The notes under the pieces were generated by a model. The model saw only the letters and a list, made by a program, of their open reading frames with translations. It was not told where the DNA came from and did no database searches. Both the position numbers and the translations under genes were made by a program. Of a DNA stretch of 64,000 nucleotides, positions 29,958-38,768 are shown piece after piece; the first letter of the stretch is position 1, and each line of letters opens with the position of its first letter. Source of the stretch: Massilia niastensis DSM 21313 (GTDB lineage Bacteria > Pseudomonadota > Gammaproteobacteria > Burkholderiales > Burkholderiaceae_D); the NCBI RefSeq assembly GCF_000382345.1, contig NZ_KB908078.1, forward strand, positions 162,724-226,723, given 5' to 3'.

Positions 29958-30365
29958 GTGGCCATACACAAGATCCTCATCGTCGACGATTCCCCGACCG
30001 AGCGTTTCTACCTGACCGACATCCTGGTCAAGAACGGATATTCCGTCAGCACCGCCGTGAACGGCGAGGAAGCGCTGGAGCGGATCCGCGCCGAGCGCCC
30101 CGACCTGATCCTGATGGACGTCGTCATGCCGGGTGCGAACGGCTTCCAGGTCACGCGCTCGATCTCGCGCGACCCGGAACTGGCCTCGGTCCCGGTCATC
30201 ATCTGCAGCAGCAAGAGCCAGGAGACCGACCGCATCTGGGGCATGCGCCAGGGCGCGCGCGACTACCTGGTCAAGCCGGTCGATCCCGGCCAGCTGCTGG
30301 CGGCCATCGCGGCGCTGAACGCGGCGGATTCCGGCACCGGCCTGCCGTCCCGCGAGAGCGTATGA
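29958..30365 (+). CDS. pilH: Twitching-motility response regulator PilH-like
   Basis: CheY-like regulator of 135 residues. It begins (V/M)AIHKILIVDDSPTERFYL, a start very close to known PilH proteins, with phospho-acceptor Asp54 in LILMDVVMPG and Lys in YLVKPV. I chose GTG 29958, which has GGAG at 29948-29951; ATG 29913 would add a Pro-rich 15-residue lead and overlap pilG. PilH counteracts PilG output in model organisms. It overlaps pilI by 4 bases. Confidence 0.9.
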   Translation: MAIHKILIVDDSPTERFYLTDILVKNGYSVSTAVNGEEALERIRAERPDLILMDVVMPGANGFQVTRSISRDPELASVPVIICSSKSQETDRIWGMRQGARDYLVKPVDPGQLLAAIAALNAADSGTGLPSRESV

Positions 30366-30889
30366 CAAGCGCGGGCGAGGCCACGCGGCACGATCCCGCG
30401 ACGCGCCGCACCCGCCTGCGCGTTTACCAGGAACAGCTGCTGGAGCGGATGCAGGCCGCCAGGAGCGGCCGCGGCGCGCGCGTGCACCAGCTCGGCCTGG
30501 GCATCGGCGCCACGCGCTACCTGCTCGACCTGACCGAAGCCGGCGAGATCGTCGCGCCGGCGCCGCTGACCCCCGTGCCCCTGACCCAGCCCTGGTACCT
30601 CGGGCTGGCCAACGTGCGCGGCAGCCTGCTGGGCGTGATCGACCTCGCGCGCTACCTGGGCGGGGAGGGCACGCCGGCCGGCGGCCCGGCGCGGCTGGTC
30701 ACGTTCGCGCCCGCGCTCGGATTCAACTGCGCGCTGCTGGTGCCGCAGGTGTACGGGCTGCGCCAGGCGAACGCGATGGAGCGCGCGGGCGATGCGCTGC
30801 GCGACGCCGACGGCAATACATGGACGCCGCTGTCGCTGGCGGCGCTGGTGCGGGAAGAGCGCTTCCTGCAGGTCGGCATCCACCAATAA
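30362..30889 (+). CDS. pilI: CheW-like adaptor protein PilI
   Basis: Adaptor of 175 residues with one CheW domain (RVHQLGLGIGATRYLLDL... to PWYLGLANVRGSLLGVIDLARYLG), which would couple the receptor PilJ to the ChpA kinase. It overlaps pilH by 4 bases (ATGA) and is followed after 35 bases by pilJ. No extra domain is seen. Confidence 0.92.
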   Translation: MTSAGEATRHDPATRRTRLRVYQEQLLERMQAARSGRGARVHQLGLGIGATRYLLDLTEAGEIVAPAPLTPVPLTQPWYLGLANVRGSLLGVIDLARYLGGEGTPAGGPARLVTFAPALGFNCALLVPQVYGLRQANAMERAGDALRDADGNTWTPLSLAALVREERFLQVGIHQ

Positions 30890-30924
30890 CACACCATAAA
30901 CACATCGCAGGACCAGGAGCCGGA

Positions 30925-33285
30925 ATGGGATTCGCCTCGAAACTCAGCATGAATTTCTTATCGAAGGAAAGCGCCGCCGACGACACCGTGCTGTCGTCGC
31001 CCGACACCCAGTTCGGTCCGGGCGTCGCCACGCCGGGCGCCGCCGCCGTGGCTGCCGTGGCGGCGCCGGGCGCCGCTCCTGTCGCCGCTCCGGCCAGTTC
31101 GGCCGACGCGGCGGTGCGCCGGCTCGGCGGCGTACGCCACCGCAGGAACGCGGCCGCCGACCTTGCCGACAAGGACCAGAAGGACCAGGATGACCTGAGC
31201 CTGCCGCTGATCGGCCACTGGTCGCTGCCGCGCCAGCTGCGCCTGCTGCTCGGCGCCTTCGTGGTCGGCATCCTGCTGACGATCCTGGCGATGTGGCAGA
31301 ACGCCGCGCGCAACGCCGAAGCCGCGGGCCAGAACCAGACCGCCAGCGACGCCCTGATGCACTCGCAGCGGGTCGGCAAGGCCGCCCCGAACGCGCTGCG
31401 CGGCGACGGCGCCGCCTTTGCCCAGCTGGACGAAAGCCGCACCGAACTGGGCCGCGACCTGGCCCTGCTGGCGCGCGGCGGCAGCACCGCCTCCGGCGCG
31501 ATTCCCGCCGCCACGGGCGAGATGGCGGCGCAGCTGTCGAAGGCGCGCGCCAAATGGAACGCCTCCGACGCGGCCGCGAGCACGATCGTCAAGAACAAGC
31601 GCCACCTGCTGGGCTTCGGCGCCAGCCTGGCGCAGCTCGATGCGCTGACGCCGGAACTGCTGGCGCTGGCCGACAGCCTGCTCGACCAGCGCACCCAGCG
31701 CGGCGGCAGCGCGCGCGAAGTGGCCGCGCTGGGCCGCATGATGACCCTGACCCAGAGCCTGTCCGGCGGCGCCCACGCCTTCGTGACGCCGGGCATGCCG
31801 CGCGCCGGCGCCGTCGACACCATCGCGCGCGACACCGCCGCCCTGGGCGCCATCGTCGACGGCCTGCTGGACGGCAGCGCCGCCCTGGGCCTGGCCCCGC
31901 TGGCCGACGCCGACCTGCGCGCGCGCCTGGCCAGGGCGCGCGAAGGCTTCCAGCGCTACCAGGAATCGATCGCGCCGCTGCTCAGCAACTTCGAACACTT
32001 CCAGGCCGCGCGCGCGGCCGAACAGGTCATCGCGCGCGACAACGAACAGCTGCGCGCGATGCTGGCGCACCTGCAGGGCGATTACCGCCGCTCCGTAGGC
32101 GGCAGCGGCGGCTGGTTCTGGCTGCTGGTGGGCGCCTCGATCTTCACCCTGGCGATGGGCGGCAGCATTTCGCGCGTGATGCTGCAGGACTCGCGCAACC
32201 GCACCCGCGGCGCCGATGCGCGCCGCCGCGAAGCCGAGGCGATGCGCCAGCTGGCCCAGGCCAAGGAAGAAGAAGCCAAGGCCACCAACGACCAGAACCA
32301 GGCCGCGATCCTGCGCCTGATGAACGAACTGCAGGAAGTGGCGGATGGCGACCTGACCGTGCACGCGACCGTGTCCGAGGACATCACCGGCGCGATCGCC
32401 GACTCGGTCAACTACACGGTGGAAGAGCTGCGCGGGCTGGTGCTGCGCGTGATCAGGACCGCCGGGCAGGTGGCGCAGGCATCCGATGGCGCGCAACAGG
32501 TCTCGGCCGGGCTGCTGGACGCGGCCGACCAGCAGTCGCGCGAGATCGAGGAGGCCTCGAGCACGGTGCTCAGCATGGCGGGCCGGATCACCGACGTGTC
32601 GCGCTCGGCGCTGGAATCGGCCGACGTGGCGCGCCAGTCGGTCGCGGCGGCCGAGCAGGGCGCGACCGCGGTGCAGAATGCGATCCGCGGCATGAACGAG
32701 ATCCGCGAACAGATCCAGGAAACCTCGAAGCGCATCAAGCGCCTCGGCGAATCCTCGCAGGAGATCGGCGAGATCACCGAGCTGATCTCGGACATCACCG
32801 AGCAGACCAACGTGCTGGCGCTGAACGCGGCGATCCAGGCGGCGTCCGCGGGCGAAGCGGGACGCGGCTTCTCGGTGGTGGCGGAAGAGGTGCAGCGGCT
32901 GGCGGAACGCTCGGCCGAAGCGGCCAAGGGGATCGGCGCGCTGGTGCGCACCATCCAGACCGACACCCACGATGCGGTGGCGGCGATGGAGAAGTCGACC
33001 CAGGGCGTGGTCGAGGGCGCGCGCCTGTCGGACGCCGCCGGCGCCGCGCTGGCCGATATCTCGCGCGTGTCGAACCGCCTCGCCGAGCTGATCCAGGGCA
33101 TGTCCTACGCCACCGAACTGCAGGCCACCTCGGCCAACGGCGTGGCGCACAACATGCAGCACATCCTGTCGGTCACCGAACAGACCCGGCAGGGCACGCG
33201 CCAGACCGCGCAGTCGATCCGCGAACTGGCCGCGCTGGCGCAGGAGCTGAAGGATTCGGTGTCGCGCTTCCGCGTGGCGCCGTAA
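30925..33285 (+). CDS. pilJ: Methyl-accepting chemotaxis protein PilJ
   Basis: Chemoreceptor of 786 residues for the type IV pilus system. About 100 residues of Ala/Pro/Asp-rich sequence precede the first membrane helix (about residues 105-125). A periplasmic sensor domain follows, then a second helix (about 393-415), a HAMP-like segment and the signalling hairpin, whose tip EQTNVLALNAAIQAASAGEAGRG is near residue 622 onward. AGGAG (30915-30919) supports ATG 30925. The N-terminal cytoplasmic tail is longer than in Pseudomonas PilJ. Confidence 0.93.
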   Translation: MGFASKLSMNFLSKESAADDTVLSSPDTQFGPGVATPGAAAVAAVAAPGAAPVAAPASSADAAVRRLGGVRHRRNAAADLADKDQKDQDDLSLPLIGHWSLPRQLRLLLGAFVVGILLTILAMWQNAARNAEAAGQNQTASDALMHSQRVGKAAPNALRGDGAAFAQLDESRTELGRDLALLARGGSTASGAIPAATGEMAAQLSKARAKWNASDAAASTIVKNKRHLLGFGASLAQLDALTPELLALADSLLDQRTQRGGSAREVAALGRMMTLTQSLSGGAHAFVTPGMPRAGAVDTIARDTAALGAIVDGLLDGSAALGLAPLADADLRARLARAREGFQRYQESIAPLLSNFEHFQAARAAEQVIARDNEQLRAMLAHLQGDYRRSVGGSGGWFWLLVGASIFTLAMGGSISRVMLQDSRNRTRGADARRREAEAMRQLAQAKEEEAKATNDQNQAAILRLMNELQEVADGDLTVHATVSEDITGAIADSVNYTVEELRGLVLRVIRTAGQVAQASDGAQQVSAGLLDAADQQSREIEEASSTVLSMAGRITDVSRSALESADVARQSVAAAEQGATAVQNAIRGMNEIREQIQETSKRIKRLGESSQEIGEITELISDITEQTNVLALNAAIQAASAGEAGRGFSVVAEEVQRLAERSAEAAKGIGALVRTIQTDTHDAVAAMEKSTQGVVEGARLSDAAGAALADISRVSNRLAELIQGMSYATELQATSANGVAHNMQHILSVTEQTRQGTRQTAQSIRELAALAQELKDSVSRFRVAP

Positions 33286-33292
33286 GGATGCG

Positions 33293-36200
33293 ATGATGAC
33301 GACCACGATGCGCGCGGGCGGCTTCGACACCGGCCCGCTGTCCTGGGTGATCGGCGAGATCCGCGATGCGCTGGAGCGCTCCGGCGCCGCGGTGCGCGAC
33401 GCCTCGGGGCGCAGCCTTGAAGCCCAGCCGACCCTGCTGCTGCACGCCAAGACCCACCTGCACCAGGCCCATGGCGCCCTGCAGATGGTCGACGTCGAAG
33501 GCGTGGGCGCCTTCACCGGCGCCGCCGAACAGCTGATCGACCGCTTCAAGGACGGCGCCCTGCCATGCACGGCGGACAACGCCAGGCTGCTGCAGGACGC
33601 CTACCAGGCGCTGGTCGAATACCTCGACGAGCTGATGAAGGGCGCGCCGCAGCAGCCGGCCCGCCTGTTCCCGTATTTCCGCGACCTGCAGGAAAAGCTG
33701 GGCGCGCAGCGCATCCATCCGTCCGAGCTGCTGGCGCTCGACCTGTCGTCGCTGCCCGAACTGCCGGCCGCTCCCGCGGACGGCGCGCCCGACTACGCGG
33801 CCTGCCGCGCGCGCTTCGAGAAATCCCTGCTGCCCTACCTGAAAAGCGCGGACGCCGCCCAGGGCGGCGCACACGCCGCCGGCATGCGCGACGCGATCGC
33901 GCCGATTGCCGGCGCCCAGCAGGACCGGCGCGCGCGCCTGTTCTGGCAGGCCATGCATGCCTTCGCCGCCGTGGTGGCGGAAGGGCAGGTGGCGGGCGAC
34001 CTGTACGTCAAGCAGTTGTTCGGCCAGATCAACCTGCAGGTGCGCCGCCTGTCGCAGGGGCAGGGCGGCACGCCCGACGCGATGCTGCGCGATGCGCTGT
34101 TCTTCGTCGCCGCCGCGCCTGATCCCGGTCTTGAAGCGCAGGCCTTGCGCCAGGCGCTGGGACTGGCGGGCGCGGTCCCCGTCGACTACCAGGAGCGGCG
34201 CTACGGCAGGATCGACCAGGCGGCGCTGAAGGAAGCGCGCGAAGCGCTGGCCCGCACCAAGTCCGACTGGGACCGCATCGCGACCGAATCGGACGAGCTC
34301 GTCGAGGACGATTTCAACGACGCGCTGGCGCGCCTGGCCGGCGCCAGCGAAAAGCTGGGCGCGCCCGCGCTGGCCCAGCTGCTGCGCGAACTGGGACGCG
34401 CTGCGACCGATTCGATCTCGTCCGGCCGCAGCGACCGCTTCGGCCTCGAGATGGCGGCCGCCATGCTGTTCGTCGAGAACGGCCTGGACCAGCTGCGCCA
34501 GCTGCCCGAGGATTTCGCCGAGAACGCCGAAGCCGTGGGCGCGCGCCTGCTGGCGCTGGCGGCCGGCGAAACGCCGCCGGACGCCGGACACTGGCAGGGC
34601 GAGCTGGCGCGCCAGATCCAGCAGGGCCAGACCGTGGCGGTGCTGGCCGGCGAGATCAAGGCCGGCCTGCGCCAGATCGAGAAGCTGCTCGACGCGTATT
34701 ACGACGATCCGTCGAAGCGCCAGGTGCTCGAACAGGCCACCCCGGTGCTGCACCAGCTGCAGGGCGCGCTCGCGATCCTGGACCAGGACGAGGCGGTGCT
34801 GGCGACCCGCCACGTCGCCGACGAAGTGCGCAGGCTGGCGGAGTTCGACGGCGACGTCACCAACCAGCACGCGGCGCTGCACAACATCGCGCAGAACATC
34901 GGCGCGCTCGGCTTCTTCGCCGACCTGATGGCGCAGGACAGCGAGACCGCGAAGGACCGCTTCACGTTCGACGCCGACAAGCGCCTGCTGCGCGAGATGC
35001 CCTACGAATTCGTCGAGACGCAGCCGGAACCCGTGGCGCAGCCGCAGGAGGAGCCGGACGCGATCGATGCCGAACTGCTCGAGATCTTCATCGCCGAGGC
35101 GCAGGAAGTGCTGGGCTTCGTCGGCGCCACCCTGCCGCTCGCGGCGCAAGACCCGGCCAGCCAGGAAGCCCTGACCCTGCTGCGCCGTTCCTTCCACACG
35201 CTCAAGGGCAGCAGCCGCATGGTGGCGCTGGAACGCTTCGCCGACACCGCGGCCGCCATCGAGCGCGTGATGAATGTGTGGCTGGCCGACACCCGGCCGG
35301 CCACTGCCGACCTGCTGGCGCTGCTCGCGCACGCGCATGCCGAACTGGATGCCTGGGTGGCCGAGCTGGCCGCCGGCCGCGCGCCGGCGCGCGACGGCGC
35401 CGCGCTCATCGAAGCGGCGGCGCGGGTGCAGGAAGGCGGGGCGTTCGAACCGGCGGCCGCGCAGGACGCCGCGCACGACGCCATGCTTGCGGACGACGGG
35501 ATCAAGCGCGTCGGCGAGCTGCGCATTCCGCTGGCGCTGTACGACATCTACCTGGGCGAGACCGCGCAGCTGTGCGACACCCTGGCGCAGGAATTCGAGG
35601 CCTGGCGCCGCGAGCCGCACCGCACCGTGTCGCCGGATGGCCTGAAGGCCGCGCATACCCTGGCCGGCGCCTCGGCCACGGTCGGCTATGGCGCGCTGCG
35701 CGACGTCGCCCGTGCGCTCGAAGCGACGCTCGAAAGACTGGTGACGCCCGGCGCGGCGATCGAGGATGGGCAGCGCGACCTGTTCGACGCGACCCTGTCG
35801 CGCATGCGCACGATGCTGCAGGTGTTCGCCCTGGGCGAACTGGCGCCGCCCCAGCCCGACCTGGTCGCCCAGCTCGACCTGCTGTGCGAGCGGGTGGCGA
35901 GCCAGCAGGCGGCGGCCGTGTATGGCGAAGCCGATCCCGAGCTGGCGCAACGGCTCGACGCCCTGTTCGCCACGGCCTACGAGGGCCTGATGGCGGCGCC
36001 GCCGCTGTTCGAGCCGCAGCCGGCTGCCGCGCCCGACGCGCCGGCGGCGCCGGTGGCGGACGGCATCGACGACCTGTTCGACGCCTTCCTCGACGATCCC
36101 TTCGCGGCGCCCGCACTGGTGCAGGCGGCGCCGCAGGAAAGCGGGGAAGAACCCGAACCGCCGCTCGAGGCGGACTTCGTGGCGGTGACGCCGGACGAAG

Positions 36201-38707
36201 CGGTGCTGCAGGAACACGGCGAAAGGACCGCGCTGCCTGTGGAGGCCGACTTCGTGGCGGTGACGCCGGACGAAGCGGTACTGCAGGAAAGCGGTGAACA
36301 GGCCGAACCGCCGCTCGAGGACGACTTCGTGGCGGTGACCCCGGACGAAGCAGTGCTGCAGGAAGACTGGGACGATGCGCACGCCGGAGGTTTCGTGGCG
36401 GTGACGCCGGACGAAGCGATCCTCACCCGGCCGCTTGCGCAGGAGCCGGCCGACATCGTGCTGGGCGGCGCGCCGGTGTTCGCCGACGAGCTGGACCCGG
36501 ACCTGCTGCCGGTGTTCCTGGAAGAGGCGGCCGACCTGTTCCCGCAGATCGGCAACGGCCTGCGCGCATGGCAGCAGAATCCGGCGGACACCGCGATCGC
36601 GCAGGGCCTGCAGCGCGCCCTGCACACGGTCAAGGGCAGTGCGCGCATGGCGGGCGCGATGCGCCTGGGCCAGCACACGCACGAGCTGGAGACCCAGGTC
36701 GAGAACATGGTGCACGCCGGCACCTCGAACCCGGCCGCCTTCGACGAACTGCTGGCCAACTACGACCAGGCGCAGCTGCTGTTCGAGCAGCTGCAGCAGC
36801 CGCGTCCGGCCGCGGCGCCCGAGGCGCAGGCCGCGGCGCCCGCAGCCGAACTTGCGGCCGCCGCTGCGCCGGCTGCGCCGGCCGCGCCGGCCGCACGCGC
36901 CCCGCTGGTGCGGGTGCGCGCCGACATCCTCGACCGCGTCGTGAACCAGGCCGGCGAGGTGTCGATCACGCGCTCGAAGCTGGAAACCCAGGTCGGTTCG
37001 CTCAAGGGCGCGCTGAACGATTTCTCCGACAACGTGGCGCGCCTGCGGCGCCAGCTGCGCGAGATCGAGATGCAGGCCGAGTCGCAGATCGCCTCGCGCC
37101 TGTCGATCGCGGGCGAGCGCGAATTCGACCCGCTCGAATTCGACCGCTTCACGCGCCTTCAGGAACTCACGCGCATGATCGCCGAGAGCGTGAACGACGT
37201 CGCCTCGTTCCAGGAAGCCCTGGGGCGCACGGTGGACAGCGCCACCGAGGAGCTGGCCGCGCAGTCGCGCCTGACGCGCGAACTGCAGCGCGACCTGATG
37301 CGGGTGCGGATGGTGCCGTTCGCGAGCCTGTCGGAACGCCTGTTCCGCGTCGCGCGCCAGACCGCCAAGGAAACCGACAAGCGCGTCAACCTCGACATCC
37401 GCGGCAGCGCGGTCGAGATCGACCGCAGCGTGCTGGAACAGATGGCGGCGCCGTTCGAGCACCTGCTGCGCAATGCGATCGTGCACGGCATCGAGCCGCG
37501 CGCGCAGCGCCAGGCGGCGGGCAAGCCGGACACCGGCGAACTGCTGGTGCAGGTGAGCCAGCACGGCAATGAAGTGGTGCTCCAGTTCGGCGACGACGGC
37601 GCCGGCCTCGACCTCGACCGGATCCGCGCCAAGGCGCGCGCGACCGGCCTGCTGGGCGAGGACGAGCAGGTGTCGGACCAGGAAGCGGCGGAACTGATCT
37701 TCGAGCCCGGTTTCTCGACGGCGGACACGCTGACCGAGCTGGCCGGGCGCGGCGTCGGCATGGACGTGGTGCGCTCCGAGGCGCAGGCGCTGGGCGGCCG
37801 CGTGGCCATCGTGTCCGAGCCGGGCAAGGGAGCGCGCTTCACCATCCACCTGCCGCTGACCCTGGCGGTGGCGCAGGTGGTGCTGGTGGCGGCGGGCGGA
37901 CGCACCCATGCGGTGCCGGCCACCCTGGTGGAGCAGGTGCAGCAGGTGCGCGAGGCCGACCTGCTCGCGGCGCGCGACGCGGGCCGGATCGTGCTCGGGG
38001 GCGACACGCTGGCCCTGCACGAGCTGCAGGACCTGGTGGGCGGCGAGGGCGCGCGCACTCCGGTGCAGCGCTCGACCCCGGTGCTGGTGCTGGGCAGCGG
38101 CAGCAGCCGCATCGCGCTGCGCGTCGACGAGGTGCTGGGCAACCGCGAGGTGGTGGTCAAGAACATCGGGCCGCAGCTGTCGCGCGTGAAGGGAATCGCG
38201 GGCGCGACGGTGCTGGGTTCGGGCGAGATCGTGCTGATCCTCGATCCGCTGGCCCTGGCCCAGCGCGCCCCCGGCCGCGGCCGCGTGCAGGCCGAGGTGG
38301 CGCGCCAGGTGCAGCGCCCGACCGTGATGGTGGTGGACGATTCGGTCACCGTGCGCCGCGTGACCCAGCGCCTGCTGGAACGCGAAGGCTACCTGGTGGT
38401 GCTGGCCAAGGACGGCGTCGAGGCGCTCGAGCTGATCGGGCAGCAGGCGCCCGACCTGATGCTGGTCGACATCGAGATGCCGCGCATGGATGGCTTCGAC
38501 CTGACCCGCCATGTGCGCGGGAACGAGGCGACCCAGCAGATTCCGATCATCATGATCACCTCGCGGACGGCGGACAAGCACCGCAATGTCGCGCTGGGGC
38601 TGGGCGTGAACGCGTATTTCGGCAAGCCCTACCAGGAAGAGGTGCTGCTGGAGGCGATTGCGAGCCTGCTGGGGCGGGATGCGGGGCTGAATACCGGTAC
38701 GGCTTAG
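33293..38707 (+). CDS. chpA: Hybrid CheA-type histidine kinase ChpA/PilL
   Basis: Very large chemosensory kinase of 1804 residues. The N-terminal 600 residues contain degenerate histidine-phosphotransfer (Hpt) modules (for example HLHQAHGALQMV). Three good Hpt sites follow: His635 in SFHTLKGSSRM, His788 in AAHTLAGASATVG and His1111 in LHTVKGSARMAG. A dimerisation helix, an ATPase domain (HLLRNAIVHGIEPRAQR near 1388; GRGVGMDVV), a CheW-like domain and a receiver with acceptor Asp1726 (LMLVDIEMPRMDG) complete it. A linker around 961-1045 has a 25-residue repeat. AAGGA precedes ATG 33293. Confidence 0.94.
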   Translation: MMTTTMRAGGFDTGPLSWVIGEIRDALERSGAAVRDASGRSLEAQPTLLLHAKTHLHQAHGALQMVDVEGVGAFTGAAEQLIDRFKDGALPCTADNARLLQDAYQALVEYLDELMKGAPQQPARLFPYFRDLQEKLGAQRIHPSELLALDLSSLPELPAAPADGAPDYAACRARFEKSLLPYLKSADAAQGGAHAAGMRDAIAPIAGAQQDRRARLFWQAMHAFAAVVAEGQVAGDLYVKQLFGQINLQVRRLSQGQGGTPDAMLRDALFFVAAAPDPGLEAQALRQALGLAGAVPVDYQERRYGRIDQAALKEAREALARTKSDWDRIATESDELVEDDFNDALARLAGASEKLGAPALAQLLRELGRAATDSISSGRSDRFGLEMAAAMLFVENGLDQLRQLPEDFAENAEAVGARLLALAAGETPPDAGHWQGELARQIQQGQTVAVLAGEIKAGLRQIEKLLDAYYDDPSKRQVLEQATPVLHQLQGALAILDQDEAVLATRHVADEVRRLAEFDGDVTNQHAALHNIAQNIGALGFFADLMAQDSETAKDRFTFDADKRLLREMPYEFVETQPEPVAQPQEEPDAIDAELLEIFIAEAQEVLGFVGATLPLAAQDPASQEALTLLRRSFHTLKGSSRMVALERFADTAAAIERVMNVWLADTRPATADLLALLAHAHAELDAWVAELAAGRAPARDGAALIEAAARVQEGGAFEPAAAQDAAHDAMLADDGIKRVGELRIPLALYDIYLGETAQLCDTLAQEFEAWRREPHRTVSPDGLKAAHTLAGASATVGYGALRDVARALEATLERLVTPGAAIEDGQRDLFDATLSRMRTMLQVFALGELAPPQPDLVAQLDLLCERVASQQAAAVYGEADPELAQRLDALFATAYEGLMAAPPLFEPQPAAAPDAPAAPVADGIDDLFDAFLDDPFAAPALVQAAPQESGEEPEPPLEADFVAVTPDEAVLQEHGERTALPVEADFVAVTPDEAVLQESGEQAEPPLEDDFVAVTPDEAVLQEDWDDAHAGGFVAVTPDEAILTRPLAQEPADIVLGGAPVFADELDPDLLPVFLEEAADLFPQIGNGLRAWQQNPADTAIAQGLQRALHTVKGSARMAGAMRLGQHTHELETQVENMVHAGTSNPAAFDELLANYDQAQLLFEQLQQPRPAAAPEAQAAAPAAELAAAAAPAAPAAPAARAPLVRVRADILDRVVNQAGEVSITRSKLETQVGSLKGALNDFSDNVARLRRQLREIEMQAESQIASRLSIAGEREFDPLEFDRFTRLQELTRMIAESVNDVASFQEALGRTVDSATEELAAQSRLTRELQRDLMRVRMVPFASLSERLFRVARQTAKETDKRVNLDIRGSAVEIDRSVLEQMAAPFEHLLRNAIVHGIEPRAQRQAAGKPDTGELLVQVSQHGNEVVLQFGDDGAGLDLDRIRAKARATGLLGEDEQVSDQEAAELIFEPGFSTADTLTELAGRGVGMDVVRSEAQALGGRVAIVSEPGKGARFTIHLPLTLAVAQVVLVAAGGRTHAVPATLVEQVQQVREADLLAARDAGRIVLGGDTLALHELQDLVGGEGARTPVQRSTPVLVLGSGSSRIALRVDEVLGNREVVVKNIGPQLSRVKGIAGATVLGSGEIVLILDPLALAQRAPGRGRVQAEVARQVQRPTVMVVDDSVTVRRVTQRLLEREGYLVVLAKDGVEALELIGQQAPDLMLVDIEMPRMDGFDLTRHVRGNEATQQIPIIMITSRTADKHRNVALGLGVNAYFGKPYQEEVLLEAIASLLGRDAGLNTGTA
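36166..36427 (+). repeat. Four-copy tandem repeat in the ChpA linker
   Basis: The segment DFVAVTPDEAVLQE recurs at 36173, 36248 and 36323 (exact 75-base steps, 25 residues) and in modified form (FVAVTPDEAIL) at 36392. It lies between the second and third clear Hpt domains. Spacers are acidic and Pro/Glu-rich. Confidence 0.9.
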
Positions 38708-38768
38708 GGGAGAACCCGGGTTCCCGCAGAGGAGGGGGGGGCGTTTTTTCCCGCGCACCACCGGCGCA

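Noticed and set aside
38712..38723. GAACCCGGGTTC palindrome after chpA considered as a terminator or operator
   Set aside because: A 12-base perfect palindrome without loop is common by chance in GC-rich DNA, and the T-run lies too far downstream to form a standard terminator with it.
33173..38761. A very long open frame on the minus strand opposite chpA
   Set aside because: It is the codon-phase shadow of a GC-rich gene: the composition is Gln/His/Arg/Val-rich with no domain, and the plus strand encodes a complete ChpA.
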